DNA of 51,741 nucleotides from Metabacillus lacus (GCF_009674805.1 NZ_WKKI01000026.1:1-51741); one strand, 5' to 3'. Numbered from the stretch's first letter, positions 26,426 to 35,376 are shown. The notes: generated by a model from the letters alone, not told the origin. Made by a program: numbers and translations.

Positions 26426-28405
26426 ATGTATATCAAAAAAATTCAGCTTACTAATATAGGGCCATACCGGGGAATGCATTCTATCGACCTGAGTACAACA
26501 AAAGAAAACAACACCATCTTAATAGGCGGAGAAAACGGTGCGGGAAAAACAACCTTTTTAAATTCAATCAAGATGGGGCTTTTTGGTTCTTTTGCTTATG
26601 GTTACAAGACAGAAAACAAGGAATACTTCAAGAAAGTGGAATCACTCTTGAACCATGCAGCAAAAGCCGTTGGTGAGAATAACTTTCGCTTAAAATTAGA
26701 TTTTGATATCACAGACGAACTTTCTAAGGCTGAATATTCACTATATCGTAGCTGGAGATTCCTCAATGGAAACATCAAGGAAGCATTTGACGTGTTAAAG
26801 AATGGAAAGCATTTGAATGAATATGAAAAAGATTTATTCAACTCAAGACTAAGAGAAATAATGCCCCCCCAACTTTTAGATTTATGTTTATTTGATGGTG
26901 AAGAAATATCAAGAATTATTAATAATAATTTATTATCCAGTTATATCGAAAACCTGTCTCATGTGCTGTTTAATCTAGACCTATTTGAGGCTTTGGAAAT
27001 AGATTTGGAATCATACAGTCACCAGAATACACAGATATCTTCACTTAACAAACAAGAAAAGGAATTGTTTGAATTAAAAGAAAAAAGAAAAGAACTAAAT
27101 AGTCATTTAAACGAAATTGAGGAACGATTACACTCCATATTCCAAAAGCAAGAAGAGTTAGAGGAAGATTTCAAAAATGTAAAGTCAGATTTTGAAGTGT
27201 ATGGAGGGCTGGTTCGTGATGAGAGGGAACATTTAAATCAGGAAATTAATAACATTGAAAATATGAGAAAACAAAATCATGAAACGATAAGGCAATTTGT
27301 TGCAAACTCTCTCCCTTTCTTCATTGCTAAAGAACTCGTAATTGATACTCGACAGCAATTAGTTAATGAGGAAAAATTTCAACTGTACTCATCACTTAAC
27401 AAGCAGCTTACAGATCAAAAAATTTCATCAATTTTAGAGAAGCTTCAAGTGGATAATCAAGAAATTAAAAGCCAACTTTTAAAGGATGAGATCCTCTTAA
27501 CAGTAAAACCTTCTGATGAAACGGGAATCATCCATAGGGCCTCTTTTTCCGAAAGTAGGCAAGTTGAAAACGTCTATCAAGAAGTTAAAGGGCAAAAGTT
27601 AATATCTTATCAACAGCTTATACAAGAAAACAAAGATAAGTTAATAGAAGCACAGGGACTGAGAGAAAAGCTGAAAGTAAATGACTCCTCTTCCGAATTT
27701 AGTGAGATGTTGGAGGATATGGAAAGATACACGGAAGAAATCTCACAAGCCTTTAAAAAAATTGAAACAGAAAAAGAAATGCAAGATGAAGTTAAGAATG
27801 ACTTGTTAAAAGTTAATTCCTCCATTGAAACTATTGAAGCTCTGTTTAGAGACCAAGAAAAAAGCAGAAACTCTTTTGTAGAATCTCAAAAGATCATTTC
27901 ATTGAGCCAGAAATTCCGTGAAATTCAATTAAAGAAGAAATTGCAGGAAGTACAAATGGAAGCTTTACGTATGTTGAACAAGTTAATGAGAAAACGAAAC
28001 TATATTGCGTCAATGAAAATTGATTCATCTACTTTTGAGGTCTCTCTTTTTGACCAAAATAAAGAAGCTATTGAAAAGTCCACACTTTCTGCTGGGGAAA
28101 AAGAGATATTACTTCTCTCTATCATCTGGGCAATTTTCAAATGCTCTGGAAGAAATGTTCCGTTCATTTTTGATACTTTATTAGGAAGATTAGACAGAAC
28201 TCATAAAACTAGTATTTTAACTCACTTTATTCCTAATAGCGGAAAACAAGTAATAATTCTCTCAACTGATTCTGAAATTGATGAGTATAATTACGAGTTA
28301 TTACACTCTTATACCGCTAGAGAATTCACTTTGAACTTTGATGTTAATAAAAAAGAAACTATTGTGGTACCTAATTACTTCACGTTTAAGAGCTTGGAGG
28401 TTTAA
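26426..28405 (+). CDS. dndD: DndD, SMC/RecN-like ATPase of the modification complex
   Basis: A 659-residue ATPase of the canonical dnd operon. Walker A GGENGAGKTT is at residues 34-43, followed by LCLFDGEEISRII, a long coiled coil (about 185-540) and signature TLSAGEKEILLL (about 554-565). Walker B/D-loop FIFDTLLGRLD lies near 579, where most DndD proteins, including the second copy in this window, have D-T-P-L. It begins 21 bp after dndC with GTGAGG as ribosome site and is followed by dndE after three bases. Its ATPase activity supports DNA binding or strand manipulation by DndCDE. Confidence 0.94.
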   Translation: MYIKKIQLTNIGPYRGMHSIDLSTTKENNTILIGGENGAGKTTFLNSIKMGLFGSFAYGYKTENKEYFKKVESLLNHAAKAVGENNFRLKLDFDITDELSKAEYSLYRSWRFLNGNIKEAFDVLKNGKHLNEYEKDLFNSRLREIMPPQLLDLCLFDGEEISRIINNNLLSSYIENLSHVLFNLDLFEALEIDLESYSHQNTQISSLNKQEKELFELKEKRKELNSHLNEIEERLHSIFQKQEELEEDFKNVKSDFEVYGGLVRDEREHLNQEINNIENMRKQNHETIRQFVANSLPFFIAKELVIDTRQQLVNEEKFQLYSSLNKQLTDQKISSILEKLQVDNQEIKSQLLKDEILLTVKPSDETGIIHRASFSESRQVENVYQEVKGQKLISYQQLIQENKDKLIEAQGLREKLKVNDSSSEFSEMLEDMERYTEEISQAFKKIETEKEMQDEVKNDLLKVNSSIETIEALFRDQEKSRNSFVESQKIISLSQKFREIQLKKKLQEVQMEALRMLNKLMRKRNYIASMKIDSSTFEVSLFDQNKEAIEKSTLSAGEKEILLLSIIWAIFKCSGRNVPFIFDTLLGRLDRTHKTSILTHFIPNSGKQVIILSTDSEIDEYNYELLHSYTAREFTLNFDVNKKETIVVPNYFTFKSLEV

Positions 28406-28408
28406 GAG

Positions 28409-28780
28409 ATGAATTTCAGAATCAAAACATCAAAAGACACTGGGGAAAAATTAAAAAGCCTTCAAGCTTCAACAGGATTAACTTGGAATATTCTCTCACG
28501 TTTGGCTGTTGGCTTATCTCTACGAATCAAAGAAATTCCTGATTTAGTTGAAGACAAAAGTGGTGTAGACATCCATAGGAATGCTATGACTGGTGAGAAT
28601 GATTATATCTATAAGGCTTTAATCAGGCAGCATTCAAAAAAAAACCTTTCAGATGAAGAATACTTTCCAGACTACTTTAATGCTCACTTAGACAGGGGCA
28701 TTAAGTTACTTGAAAACGAATACCGTCACGCTGGAAACTACGATAAACTCCTGAATAATCTTTTCAAAATTGATGCATAA
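28409..28780 (+). CDS. dndE: DndE, DNA-binding subunit of the modification complex
   Basis: A 123-residue canonical DndE. It has an N-terminal helix pair with STGLTWNILSRLAVGLSL, the family signature around G-L-T-x-N-I-L-x-R, a central MTGENDYIYKALIRQ, and C-terminal HLDRGIKLLENEY. DndE forms tetramers that bind nicked duplex DNA. It sits directly after dndD and before the desulfurase gene. It shares only weak similarity with the second DndE-like protein at 14181-14546. Confidence 0.93.
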   Translation: MNFRIKTSKDTGEKLKSLQASTGLTWNILSRLAVGLSLRIKEIPDLVEDKSGVDIHRNAMTGENDYIYKALIRQHSKKNLSDEEYFPDYFNAHLDRGIKLLENEYRHAGNYDKLLNNLFKIDA

Positions 28781-28791
28781 GGGTGATTCAA

Positions 28792-29910
28792 TTGTTATAT
28801 TTAGATAATAGTGCGACCACTCCCCTGCTACCTGTAGTCCGGGAGGCTATGCTTCCTTACTTACTTGAGGAATTTGGAAATCCCTCAAGTAAGTATTATT
28901 CCAAAGCAATTAATGCAACTAAAGCAATTGAGCAAGCTCGTAAAAATGTTGCAAATCTTCTAGGATGCAAGCCAGAAGAATTATCTTTTACCAGCGGTTC
29001 AACAGAAACAAATAATATGGTTCTTAAAGGGGTAACTGATTACTACCAAACTAAAGGTAACCATATTATTACATCAAAAGCTGAACACCCCTCTATCCTG
29101 GATACCTGCAAGTACCTGGAGGACCTAGGTTTTCAAGTTACATATTTAAATGTAGATAAATATGGAAGAGTATCCCTGGATAATTTGAAAAATGCTCTTT
29201 CTGATAACACTATTTTAGTCTCGATTATGTGGGGAAATAATGAACTTGGTTCCTTGAATCCTATTGAGGAAATAGCAGCTCTATGTAAAGAAAGTAATGT
29301 ATTTTTTCATACTGATGCAACTCAGGTTGTTGGAAAAATAGACTTTAGTTTAGAAGATTTGCCTGGTATTTCTTTCTTATCTTGCTCTGCTCATAAATTT
29401 CATGGTCCCAAGGGAACAGGGGTCACATTTATTCGAAGAGACGAATATGGAGTTCCGGTTCCTCTTACTCCCCTTCTACATGGTGGAGGACAGGAGGGGG
29501 GAATAAGAAGCGGCACCCTTGCGGTACATAATATTGTAGGCATGGGTAAAGCAGCGGAATTAGCAAATAATTATCTAGAAGAGAACATTTTAAAGTTAAA
29601 GATGCTGGAAGAACAACTAACAAATATTTTAAATGCAAAATTTGGTCGAAAAATTGTCTTTAACAATGATAAAATCAATAAAGTTCCTGGCATTTTGAAC
29701 GTTCAATTCAGGGGTGTCAACAACGAAATACTAGTAAAAAAGTTGGCCCCTGTGATCGCTGTTTCTACTGGTTCTGCTTGCAGTTCGAGTAAACCAAGCC
29801 ATGTACTGTCTTCAATTGGATTACCATTGGAAGAAATTAGAAATACAATACGCTTTTCTCTTTCTCATTTAATTACTGAAGAGGATTTAATGGTTTTTAA
29901 ATCTTTATAA
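28792..29910 (+). CDS. dndA: DndA-type cysteine desulfurase
   Basis: PLP-dependent class V aminotransferase of 372 residues that takes sulfur from L-cysteine for DndC. It begins LYLDNSATT, has the PLP-lysine motif SAHKFHGPKG (K202) and the catalytic cysteine in GSACSSSKPS (C330). The frame is open from a GTG at 28783, but AAGGGTGA then serves as ribosome site for a TTG at 28792, giving the conserved N-terminus. It is the last gene of dndBCDEA, 11 bp after dndE. No clear terminator follows it. Confidence 0.92.
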   Translation: MLYLDNSATTPLLPVVREAMLPYLLEEFGNPSSKYYSKAINATKAIEQARKNVANLLGCKPEELSFTSGSTETNNMVLKGVTDYYQTKGNHIITSKAEHPSILDTCKYLEDLGFQVTYLNVDKYGRVSLDNLKNALSDNTILVSIMWGNNELGSLNPIEEIAALCKESNVFFHTDATQVVGKIDFSLEDLPGISFLSCSAHKFHGPKGTGVTFIRRDEYGVPVPLTPLLHGGGQEGGIRSGTLAVHNIVGMGKAAELANNYLEENILKLKMLEEQLTNILNAKFGRKIVFNNDKINKVPGILNVQFRGVNNEILVKKLAPVIAVSTGSACSSSKPSHVLSSIGLPLEEIRNTIRFSLSHLITEEDLMVFKSL

Positions 29911-29938
29911 TAGGAGCATTTCTTTAAAAGGACTTACG

Positions 29939-30100
29939 GGCACTTGAACAAAAAAGAGCCATCTTGGTATGATACGGAGTGTCAAATCTGCACGAATTGA
30001 CCCCTAACTTAGTTAACCAAGGAGGACTGCATAATGGATTTTTAATAAAATCAAAAAATAAATCAAGTCACCGATAAATTCTTAACTGAGCTTTAACTTA
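29939..30100 (+). mobile_element. Decayed insertion sequence (5' end)
   Basis: After a leader of the kind seen in front of Bacillus IS transposases, a strong ribosome site (AAGGAGG) precedes ATGGATTTT. Reading across frameshifts then gives NKI and INQVTDKFLTEL before a stop, which looks like a transposase N-terminus. No full frame remains. Family not certain. Confidence 0.4.
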
Positions 30101-30273
30101 AATGATAATATCTCCATAAGAACTTTAAAATCTTGACCATGATGCTCTATAGCTTGAACAGTTCTGCCCAATTTCTGTACTCTTTTTCCGGGCCGTTTAT
30201 ACAGAAAAAGTTCTATGTCATTTGAGAGGTATATTGGATGTCTAGGATGCCCATCCTTAGTTGGTATGCCCAA
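30082..30273 (-). CDS. Small hypothetical open frame
   Basis: A 63-codon frame on the minus strand beginning MGIPTKDGHPRHPIYLSNDI. It has no clear ribosome site and no domain I recognise, and it overlaps the decayed IS end. It may be a gene fragment. Listed only because its residue composition looks protein-like. Confidence 0.22.
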   Translation of the reverse strand: MGIPTKDGHPRHPIYLSNDIELFLYKRPGKRVQKLGRTVQAIEHHGQDFKVLMEILSFKLKLS

Positions 30274-30340
30274 GCTATTAATTTCTTAGCTATTTATAAG
30301 CTGGTCAATCTCCATATGTCTTTGATGGATTTTGGATAGG

Positions 30341-30575
30341 CTACACTTAGTTGGACAGAAATTTTAGGTTCAAGTAGACTATTACTAATACATTAGGGGA
30401 GAACCAGCCATGACCCAAATAAAAGCGTCGAACATTCACTGCAGAATTTTAAGAACAAATGGTCCAGCTATATTTGAACGGCCCCAGGCTATCTGAGTAT
30501 TTCCGATCCAACTCTGGCTTATTCTGTTGTTTGGTTTCCAGAATTGTTGTTCAAACCAGGAAAAACAAATAAGTA
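30341..30575 (+). mobile_element. IS3-family remnant (orfA fragment)
   Basis: An end-like sequence (CTACACTTAGTTGGACAG) is followed at 30410 by ATG with AGGGGAGA upstream. Translation starts MTQIKASNIHCRI, and the next frame restores text like the usual orfA opening M-T-x-I-K-R-R-x-F-T-x-E-F-K. A later part (about 30475-30570) still hints at the helix-turn-helix region. Several frameshifts and no orfB show it is dead. It marks the right edge of the island. Confidence 0.5.
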
Positions 30576-30685
30576 AAAAACATTCGAACTATAAATAAAT
30601 AGTTAGTCCCCCCATTGTACAAAGTCCCCCAACTTCCATTATAATAAAATTACAAGTTATCAGACTACTTATGTGGAGGTACATT

Positions 30686-31672
30686 ATGACTAAAAATTCT
30701 AAGCCTAACGAACCTTTGGTTACCCATATTTTCACCGCAGATCCTTCTGCCCATGTGTTCAATGATAAGCTTTATATTTATCCTTCCCACGATCTTGATC
30801 ATGACGGACCTTCCAACGATAATGGTGATCAGTATGCGATGGAGGATTATCATGTGTTGTCGATGGATGATGTGACGGCTCCTTGTGTGGATCACGGGGA
30901 AGCGCTTCATTTACGGGATATTCCCTGGGCCAGTGAGCAGCTTTGGGCACCAGATGCTGCTTATAAAAACAATACATACTATTTGTTCTTCCCTGCGAGA
31001 GACAAAGATGGGATTTTCCGCCTTGGTGTAGCGACAAGCGAAAAGCCGGAAGGCCCCTTCTCAGCACAGGAGAATTATATAGAAGGAAGCTATAGTATTG
31101 ATCCGGCTGTTTACACCGATGAAGATGGCAAGTCTTATGTTTACTTTGGCGGCTTGTGGGGCGGCCAGCTTGAAAAGTGGCAGACTGGCACCTTTACTCC
31201 TGAGGCAGAGGGACCTGCTGCACATGAGCCTGCTTTAGGACCTATAGTGGCAGAGCTGAGTGAAGATATGCTTTCGTTCAAAGAAGAGCCGAAGGAAATT
31301 AGCATTGTAGATGAAAACGGGAAGCCTATCACGGCTGGTGACGAAGACCGCCGCTATTTTGAAGGACCTTGGGTACATAAATACAATGGTCTTTACTATC
31401 TTTCTTATTCAACCGGTACAACTCACAAGATTGTGTACGCAGTGAGTGAGAATCCGCAGGGACCTTTTGAGTTTAAAGGCACGATTCTGACACCAGTGAG
31501 CGGCTGGACGACTCATCACTCTATCGTTCAGTTTAAGGACAAATGGTATCTGTTTTACCATGATTGCTCATTGTCCGGAGGCGTTGACCATAAGCGCTCG
31601 GTTAAATTTACAGAACTCACCTATAATCCCGATGGTACAATTCAGACAATCGACCCTTATGGAGATCGATAA
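30686..31672 (+). CDS. Glycoside hydrolase family 43 protein
   Basis: A five-bladed beta-propeller glycosidase (beta-xylosidase or arabinofuranosidase type), 328 residues, no signal peptide, so cytoplasmic. The three family carboxylates appear as ADPSAHVF (base Asp), SIDPAVY (pKa-setting Asp) and FEGPWVHKY (acid Glu). The start at 30686 has GGAGG six bases upstream; five codons further up is an ATG without a site. TTGTAC and TATAAT elements lie upstream with a 19-bp gap. It stands alone with its own terminator and no sugar transporter beside it, so the natural substrate is open. Confidence 0.88.
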   Translation: MTKNSKPNEPLVTHIFTADPSAHVFNDKLYIYPSHDLDHDGPSNDNGDQYAMEDYHVLSMDDVTAPCVDHGEALHLRDIPWASEQLWAPDAAYKNNTYYLFFPARDKDGIFRLGVATSEKPEGPFSAQENYIEGSYSIDPAVYTDEDGKSYVYFGGLWGGQLEKWQTGTFTPEAEGPAAHEPALGPIVAELSEDMLSFKEEPKEISIVDENGKPITAGDEDRRYFEGPWVHKYNGLYYLSYSTGTTHKIVYAVSENPQGPFEFKGTILTPVSGWTTHHSIVQFKDKWYLFYHDCSLSGGVDHKRSVKFTELTYNPDGTIQTIDPYGDR

Positions 31673-31682
31673 CTTGCGTGTG

Positions 31683-31718
31683 GAGCTGGCTCTTTTCAAA
31701 GAAGCCGGCTCTTTTTTG
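31683..31718 (+). terminator. Terminator of the GH43 gene
   Basis: GAGCTGGCT (31683-31691) pairs with AGCCGGCTC (31703-31711), one G-U pair, followed by six T residues. Confidence 0.8.
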
Positions 31719-31909
31719 TGAAGCTTGTAAGCTTGGTGAACTGCTTTACACCTTAATAAAACGTACCAAGAAAACGCAATTGGAGCACTCTATGAATTCT
31801 TTTCTATCTATAAAGAAAATTGAAACAATTAATACATATACGATTAACATTTTTGTGATAGTATGAAGGAAGTGAGAGATGTAAGCATACCCAGGCGAGG
31901 AGAAATGAC

Positions 31910-32414
31910 ATGGAATGGTTACCTGTTGGGATACTGGATGAGCTAAACAGTGCGGTACTGGCGATTGATACTAGCTATCGCATTACATATATGAATCCTG
32001 CCAGTGAGAAGCTGCTGCAGGTGGACAAGAATGATGCATTGGGAATAAGCATGTATGATTTTTTTCCGGAAGCACCGGAGGATTATCGGCATGTGGAAAA
32101 TACGGTAAAGTATCAAAGAGAAATTGTGTTGGAAGCGGTTCCGCTCAGATGGGGAAAATACAATAAGTACTTAAATGTACAAACACACTTGATCCGTCAG
32201 AACGGGGGAAACCAGCCCGGTGTTCTTTGAAGCGATGACAAAGCTTAAGTCTGCGGCCAGTCTCATCGGGGTCAAAATGGTCGTCAGCGGCATTCGGCCC
32301 AACATGGCAAAACACTGGGTGATGTCAGGTACAGATGGCATTCAAATAGAACATTACTCTTCCATGAAGCAGGCATTGGCAGCCGTTAAACTGCTGCTTC
32401 CGGACGCAAAATAG
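31910..32414 (+). pseudogene. PAS-STAS regulator (RsbR-like), internally deleted
   Basis: The first frame (31910-32230) encodes a PAS domain (AVLAIDTSYRITYMNPASEK) that runs to LIRQNGG and then meets a stop. The continuing frame (to 32414) is the end of a STAS domain: FFEAMTKLKSAASLIGVKMV, then VSGIRPNMAKHWVMSG, as in RsbR-family stressosome proteins. The linker and first half of STAS are missing at the join near 32215, and the join shifts frame. An intact parent would be a PAS-sensing stressosome-type regulator. The product is very probably non-functional. Confidence 0.65.
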
Positions 32415-32444
32415 GATAGGCTTCTTATCGCCTATCCTTTCTTA
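32414..32444 (+). terminator. Terminator after the PAS-STAS pseudogene
   Basis: GGATAGGC (32414-32421) pairs with GCCTATCC (32430-32437), then TTTCTT. Confidence 0.7.
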
Positions 32445-32821
32445 TCGTACTCGAATGTTTTTTCTTCCTATGTTCGTCCAATACAATACGAGAGCGCAAT
32501 AAATCAGCAGCGTATATACTGTCACACCTATGATTAAGAATACAGCCATATGTCCAAAGCTTTCTCCCTGAGATATGGCATGCAGTTGATGATAGTGTTT
32601 CAGCTGTGAAAAATAGGACCAGATGAAAACAACAGTCACAATATATAAAACAAGGGCACCCAGTGCTTTTTTATGACTCCCCACTATTGTGAAGTTCCCC
32701 ATTAATTCTTTTAAGTAAGAGTGCGGAGTGTTCCTCTCCTCCGGGTATCTCTCGGCATGAGAAAGAAGGCAATGGATCCTCCCCATATCATGGACAACAC
32801 GATTATTTCAGAAGCAGTCAT
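32442..32821 (-). pseudogene. Small membrane protein gene with a frameshift
   Basis: An ATG at 32821 with GGAGG seven bases upstream opens MTASEIIVLSMIWGGSIAFF, one membrane segment, but that frame stops at 32711. A second frame covering 32442-32786 carries two more membrane segments (LGALVLYIVTVVFIWSYF and MAVFLIIGVTVYTLLIYCA) but has no start or ribosome site of its own. Joined near 32740 they give a plausible 3-helix protein of about 126 residues. So this is a frameshifted gene, or a sequencing error. Confidence 0.5.
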
Positions 32822-32882
32822 ATATCTTTTCCTCCAATTACACTGGAAATAGTTTATATGGATTCTCCAACTCATCGTACCA

Positions 32883-33821
32883 TTAATCCAAATATCCAAA
32901 AGCCTTCAGCTGTTTATATCTGTTCACAGCAAGAATTCCCTGCGAGTGCTTTCTCGCTGTCGAAGCACTTTCCGGATAGCTTCCCCAGTCCCAGTTGACA
33001 TCCCACATTCCCTGATCACTCATCTGCTCCATATAAAAACGGATATTTTCCTGAATTAACTTTCCTAATTTTTCACATAGAGGATGGTCAGGGCTATCAA
33101 TAAAGTCCAGAGGCATGGCTACATACCCTTCTGACCAGCGTGAAGGCTGTTTTTCTATTGCTTTTTCTGCCAGATACAGCACTTTATCTGCAACCTGCTC
33201 ATGTGAGAAGGACACCTTGCCCGGAAAGAGTTCAGCGTATGGGTGCATGATTTTCAGCATCTGTTGAAAATTTTGAATTTCATGCTTGTCCATTTCTGTT
33301 TTCTCCATCAAATAATCCACTGCTCGCTCGAGGCAGATCCAGCCCAGGGAAGTATGCCTGCTGCCCTCTTCTCCCCAATGTACAAGAAAAGCTGCCAGCT
33401 CTGCGCCAGGATTGAACATCCATTTTTCTTGATTGTTTTCTTCCCAGTGCCACCAGGGAGCATGCGGAAATTCGTTTACCTCAGGAATGACTGCTTCCCA
33501 TATGCCGGTATCACAACTGGCGGTGTTCACAAGATAGCCCAGCATTTTCTGAACCATGTTTTCATCACTATCTGCTCCTACTTCCAGCAATATTTGTCCT
33601 GCAGCCCAAGTGCTCATCGGAGAAGACAGCGGCAGCAAAAAATCAGGTTCAATTCCATGGCCAAAGCCCCCATCGTCATTTTGAAAGAAAGCAAGCTGTT
33701 TCATCACAAGCTCTTTGCTGCCATCTCCAAAAGCATACTCAAAACGTTCCCTCTCCAGTCCCCTTGCTTCCTGCATCTTCATTCTTGCTTTCTCAAAACG
33801 GTGTCTGGCTGGTCCTTTCAC
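32883..33821 (-). CDS. Hypothetical protein, alpha/alpha-toroid (prenyltransferase-like) repeats
   Basis: A soluble protein of about 312 residues. Repeats such as KQLAFFQNDDGGFGHGIEPD and the tryptophan-rich WDVNWDWGSYPES resemble squalene-cyclase/prenyltransferase alpha/alpha-barrel proteins, where Q-x-x-D-G-G-F motifs recur. No catalytic D-x-D-D motif is visible, so a cyclase role is not supported. The ribosome site GGGAGG touches the ATG at 33827 but is seven bases from an in-frame GTG at 33821, which I prefer. It is not near related genes. Confidence 0.65.
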   Translation of the reverse strand: MKGPARHRFEKARMKMQEARGLERERFEYAFGDGSKELVMKQLAFFQNDDGGFGHGIEPDFLLPLSSPMSTWAAGQILLEVGADSDENMVQKMLGYLVNTASCDTGIWEAVIPEVNEFPHAPWWHWEENNQEKWMFNPGAELAAFLVHWGEEGSRHTSLGWICLERAVDYLMEKTEMDKHEIQNFQQMLKIMHPYAELFPGKVSFSHEQVADKVLYLAEKAIEKQPSRWSEGYVAMPLDFIDSPDHPLCEKLGKLIQENIRFYMEQMSDQGMWDVNWDWGSYPESASTARKHSQGILAVNRYKQLKAFGYLD

Positions 33822-33868
33822 ATTCATTCCTCCCTTCTTATCATCATTTCAACATTATGTAATAGACA

Positions 33869-34165
33869 TTACGCCTGCAAATTGGATATGTTAACTTGTT
33901 TCTTCTTCTTGTACAGTCCTCCAAGGAGCAGAAACAGTCCCGAACAAAATAAAATCACAGCCATCACTGTCAGCAGCTTCATTCCTTGAAAGTCGTCTCC
34001 CCAGTAAATGGTGGCCAACATGGAAACGCTCCACGACAAAAATGGAGCAATCAAAATCATAAGATTATAACCCCATATAATCATAATGTCCCCAATGGGT
34101 TTTCCTCCGCTGAGCAAAAACCCAAAATAAATAGAAAACCCTAAAATGGCTAATGCTGCTCCCAT
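33869..34165 (-). CDS. Small integral membrane protein
   Basis: 98 residues with three predicted membrane helices (ALAILGFSIYFGFLL, LMILIAPFLSWSVSM and VMAVILFCSGLFLLLGG) and a basic C-terminal tail (KKKKQ). The open frame begins at 34249, but GGAG eight bases before the ATG at 34165 defines the start. No family recognised. Confidence 0.65.
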   Translation of the reverse strand: MGAALAILGFSIYFGFLLSGGKPIGDIMIIWGYNLMILIAPFLSWSVSMLATIYWGDDFQGMKLLTVMAVILFCSGLFLLLGGLYKKKKQVNISNLQA

Positions 34166-34242
34166 ACCTTCATCTCCTTTACCTTTCAATATTTTACCAT
34201 AATCTGACGAAGCATAGAATGAGGAAAAGCAAAAAAAAAACC

Positions 34243-34350
34243 GGGACAAGGGGACGGGTACCTCGTCCCAGCCCTGACTGTGACCATGCGTTACCCACTA
34301 TTAAGTGACAATCCTCAAACTTACAGTGCAGGTAAGGAGCAGAACACAGT
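34243..34350. repeat. Dispersed repeat, copy 1 (about 108 bp)
   Basis: It starts with GGGACAAGGGGACGGG followed by TACCTCGTCCCAGCCC, continues through CCACTATTAAGTGACAA, and ends near GGAGCAGAACACAG. It aligns over its length with 43478-43586. A shorter related piece lies at 34919-34960. It contains no open frame. It resembles the small intergenic repeats of Bacillus genomes. Confidence 0.7.
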
Positions 34351-34372
34351 TTTTATTTCCTTAAAACTCTAT

Positions 34373-34406
34373 AAAAAAAGGGTATCTTAGCATGCTGAAG
34401 ATACCC
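34373..34406 (-). terminator. Terminator of yfmQ
   Basis: GGGTATCTT (34380-34388) pairs with AAGATACCC (34398-34406). On the minus strand seven T residues follow. A half copy of this hairpin lies at 43807-43820. Confidence 0.8.
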
Positions 34407-34426
34407 TCTCTATCCATTAGAAGCTG

Positions 34427-34867
34427 TTATACTGCTTTCCCGGAAGCTTTGTTATGGAGCATTTCTGCCTTGATCTTGTATGCTCTCACTTTGCTCTTCA
34501 CTTGTTTCACAACGTCCACATATTCAGCATGCTGATAGACATGGAACATGACAGGTGTTTTTCCTGTATCAAGGACAATCTCAATTGGAGAGATGCCGTG
34601 TGAGGGATTGGAATAATATTCCCTGTTTCCACTATGCACATAATACTCTTCTAAAAAGAGAGACTCATTCCAGGCAGTGATGATGTTGGCTTTCTCCGCT
34701 CCCTGCACTGCTCTTCCTTCAAAAGAAATATCTGCATTCTCCTCACTCAATTTATGATGAAGCTCAAATTTGCGTAGCAGCCAGTCAACCGTAGAGGTCG
34801 GAATGCTCGCAACAGCAACTTTCAAGGCACTGAGTATCGCAATGGTAGCAATGAATGTGATGGTCAA
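34427..34867 (-). CDS. yfmQ: YfmQ family protein
   Basis: A 146-residue protein with one N-terminal membrane segment (ITFIATIAILSALKVAVAS) and a C-terminal domain with VDVVKQVKSKVRAYKI, resembling B. subtilis YfmQ, whose function is unknown. The frame opens at an ATG at 34891, but there the ribosome site is poor. GGAG lies eight bases before a TTG at 34867, which also gives the expected short N-terminus. Monocistronic. Confidence 0.72.
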   Translation of the reverse strand: MTITFIATIAILSALKVAVASIPTSTVDWLLRKFELHHKLSEENADISFEGRAVQGAEKANIITAWNESLFLEEYYVHSGNREYYSNPSHGISPIEIVLDTGKTPVMFHVYQHAEYVDVVKQVKSKVRAYKIKAEMLHNKASGKAV

Positions 34868-35004
34868 TTTTTCATCTCCAGATTTTCTCATTTTTACCCA
34901 TTTATTTTACCATAAAGCGGGACGAAGGGACAGTCTCTTGTCCAATCCGTCAGCTTCCCGCTGGCAGCATGATAAACTGTTATTTTATAATATGACGAGA
35001 GGAA

Positions 35005-35169
35005 GAAATTCATATAAACACACAACCAGTACTCAGCACCCTAGTACTTTCCTCCATGATTTTCTTATGGGGCTGTGGAGTCAACAATGCTGGAGAAGAC
35101 AGAAGCACACAACAAACTGAAAATGACAAAAGAGAGAAATATGAATTAAAATGGGGGCAGTCGTATTAG
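35005..35169 (+). pseudogene. Truncated lipoprotein gene
   Basis: The plus strand reads QPVLSTLVLSSMIFLWGCGV then NNAGEDRSTQQTEND and a stop at 35169. The hydrophobic run and L-W-G-C lipobox are those of a secreted lipoprotein, but only about 37 residues follow the internal ATG at 35056, and no canonical start with a ribosome site is present. Probably the surviving 5' end of a deleted gene. Confidence 0.35.
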
Positions 35170-35301
35170 GTGATTTTCTAAAAGTAGCTGGGAGAATAAT
35201 TTAACGGCTTATTTTGAAGTACAGTATTTGAATTAGCAGTTACTTTTGCAATACAATTTTCCAATGAATTAGCAGACACTATAGCGGTAATATTAGCACG
35301 C

Positions 35302-35333
35302 AAAAAGCTCAAAGAACAGCTCTGAGCTTTTTT
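35302..35333. terminator. Bidirectional terminator-like hairpin
   Basis: GCTCA (35307-35311) pairs with TGAGC (35323-35327), with A5 before and T6 after; both strands thus end in T-runs. It serves the VOC gene on the minus strand. Confidence 0.6.
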
Positions 35334-35376
35334 ATAAACTACGTTGCTGTACATGAGCACCCTTTCGTACAACAGG

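Noticed and set aside
35178-35372. 64-codon minus-strand frame
   Set aside because: No ribosome site or domain, and it overlaps a terminator hairpin.
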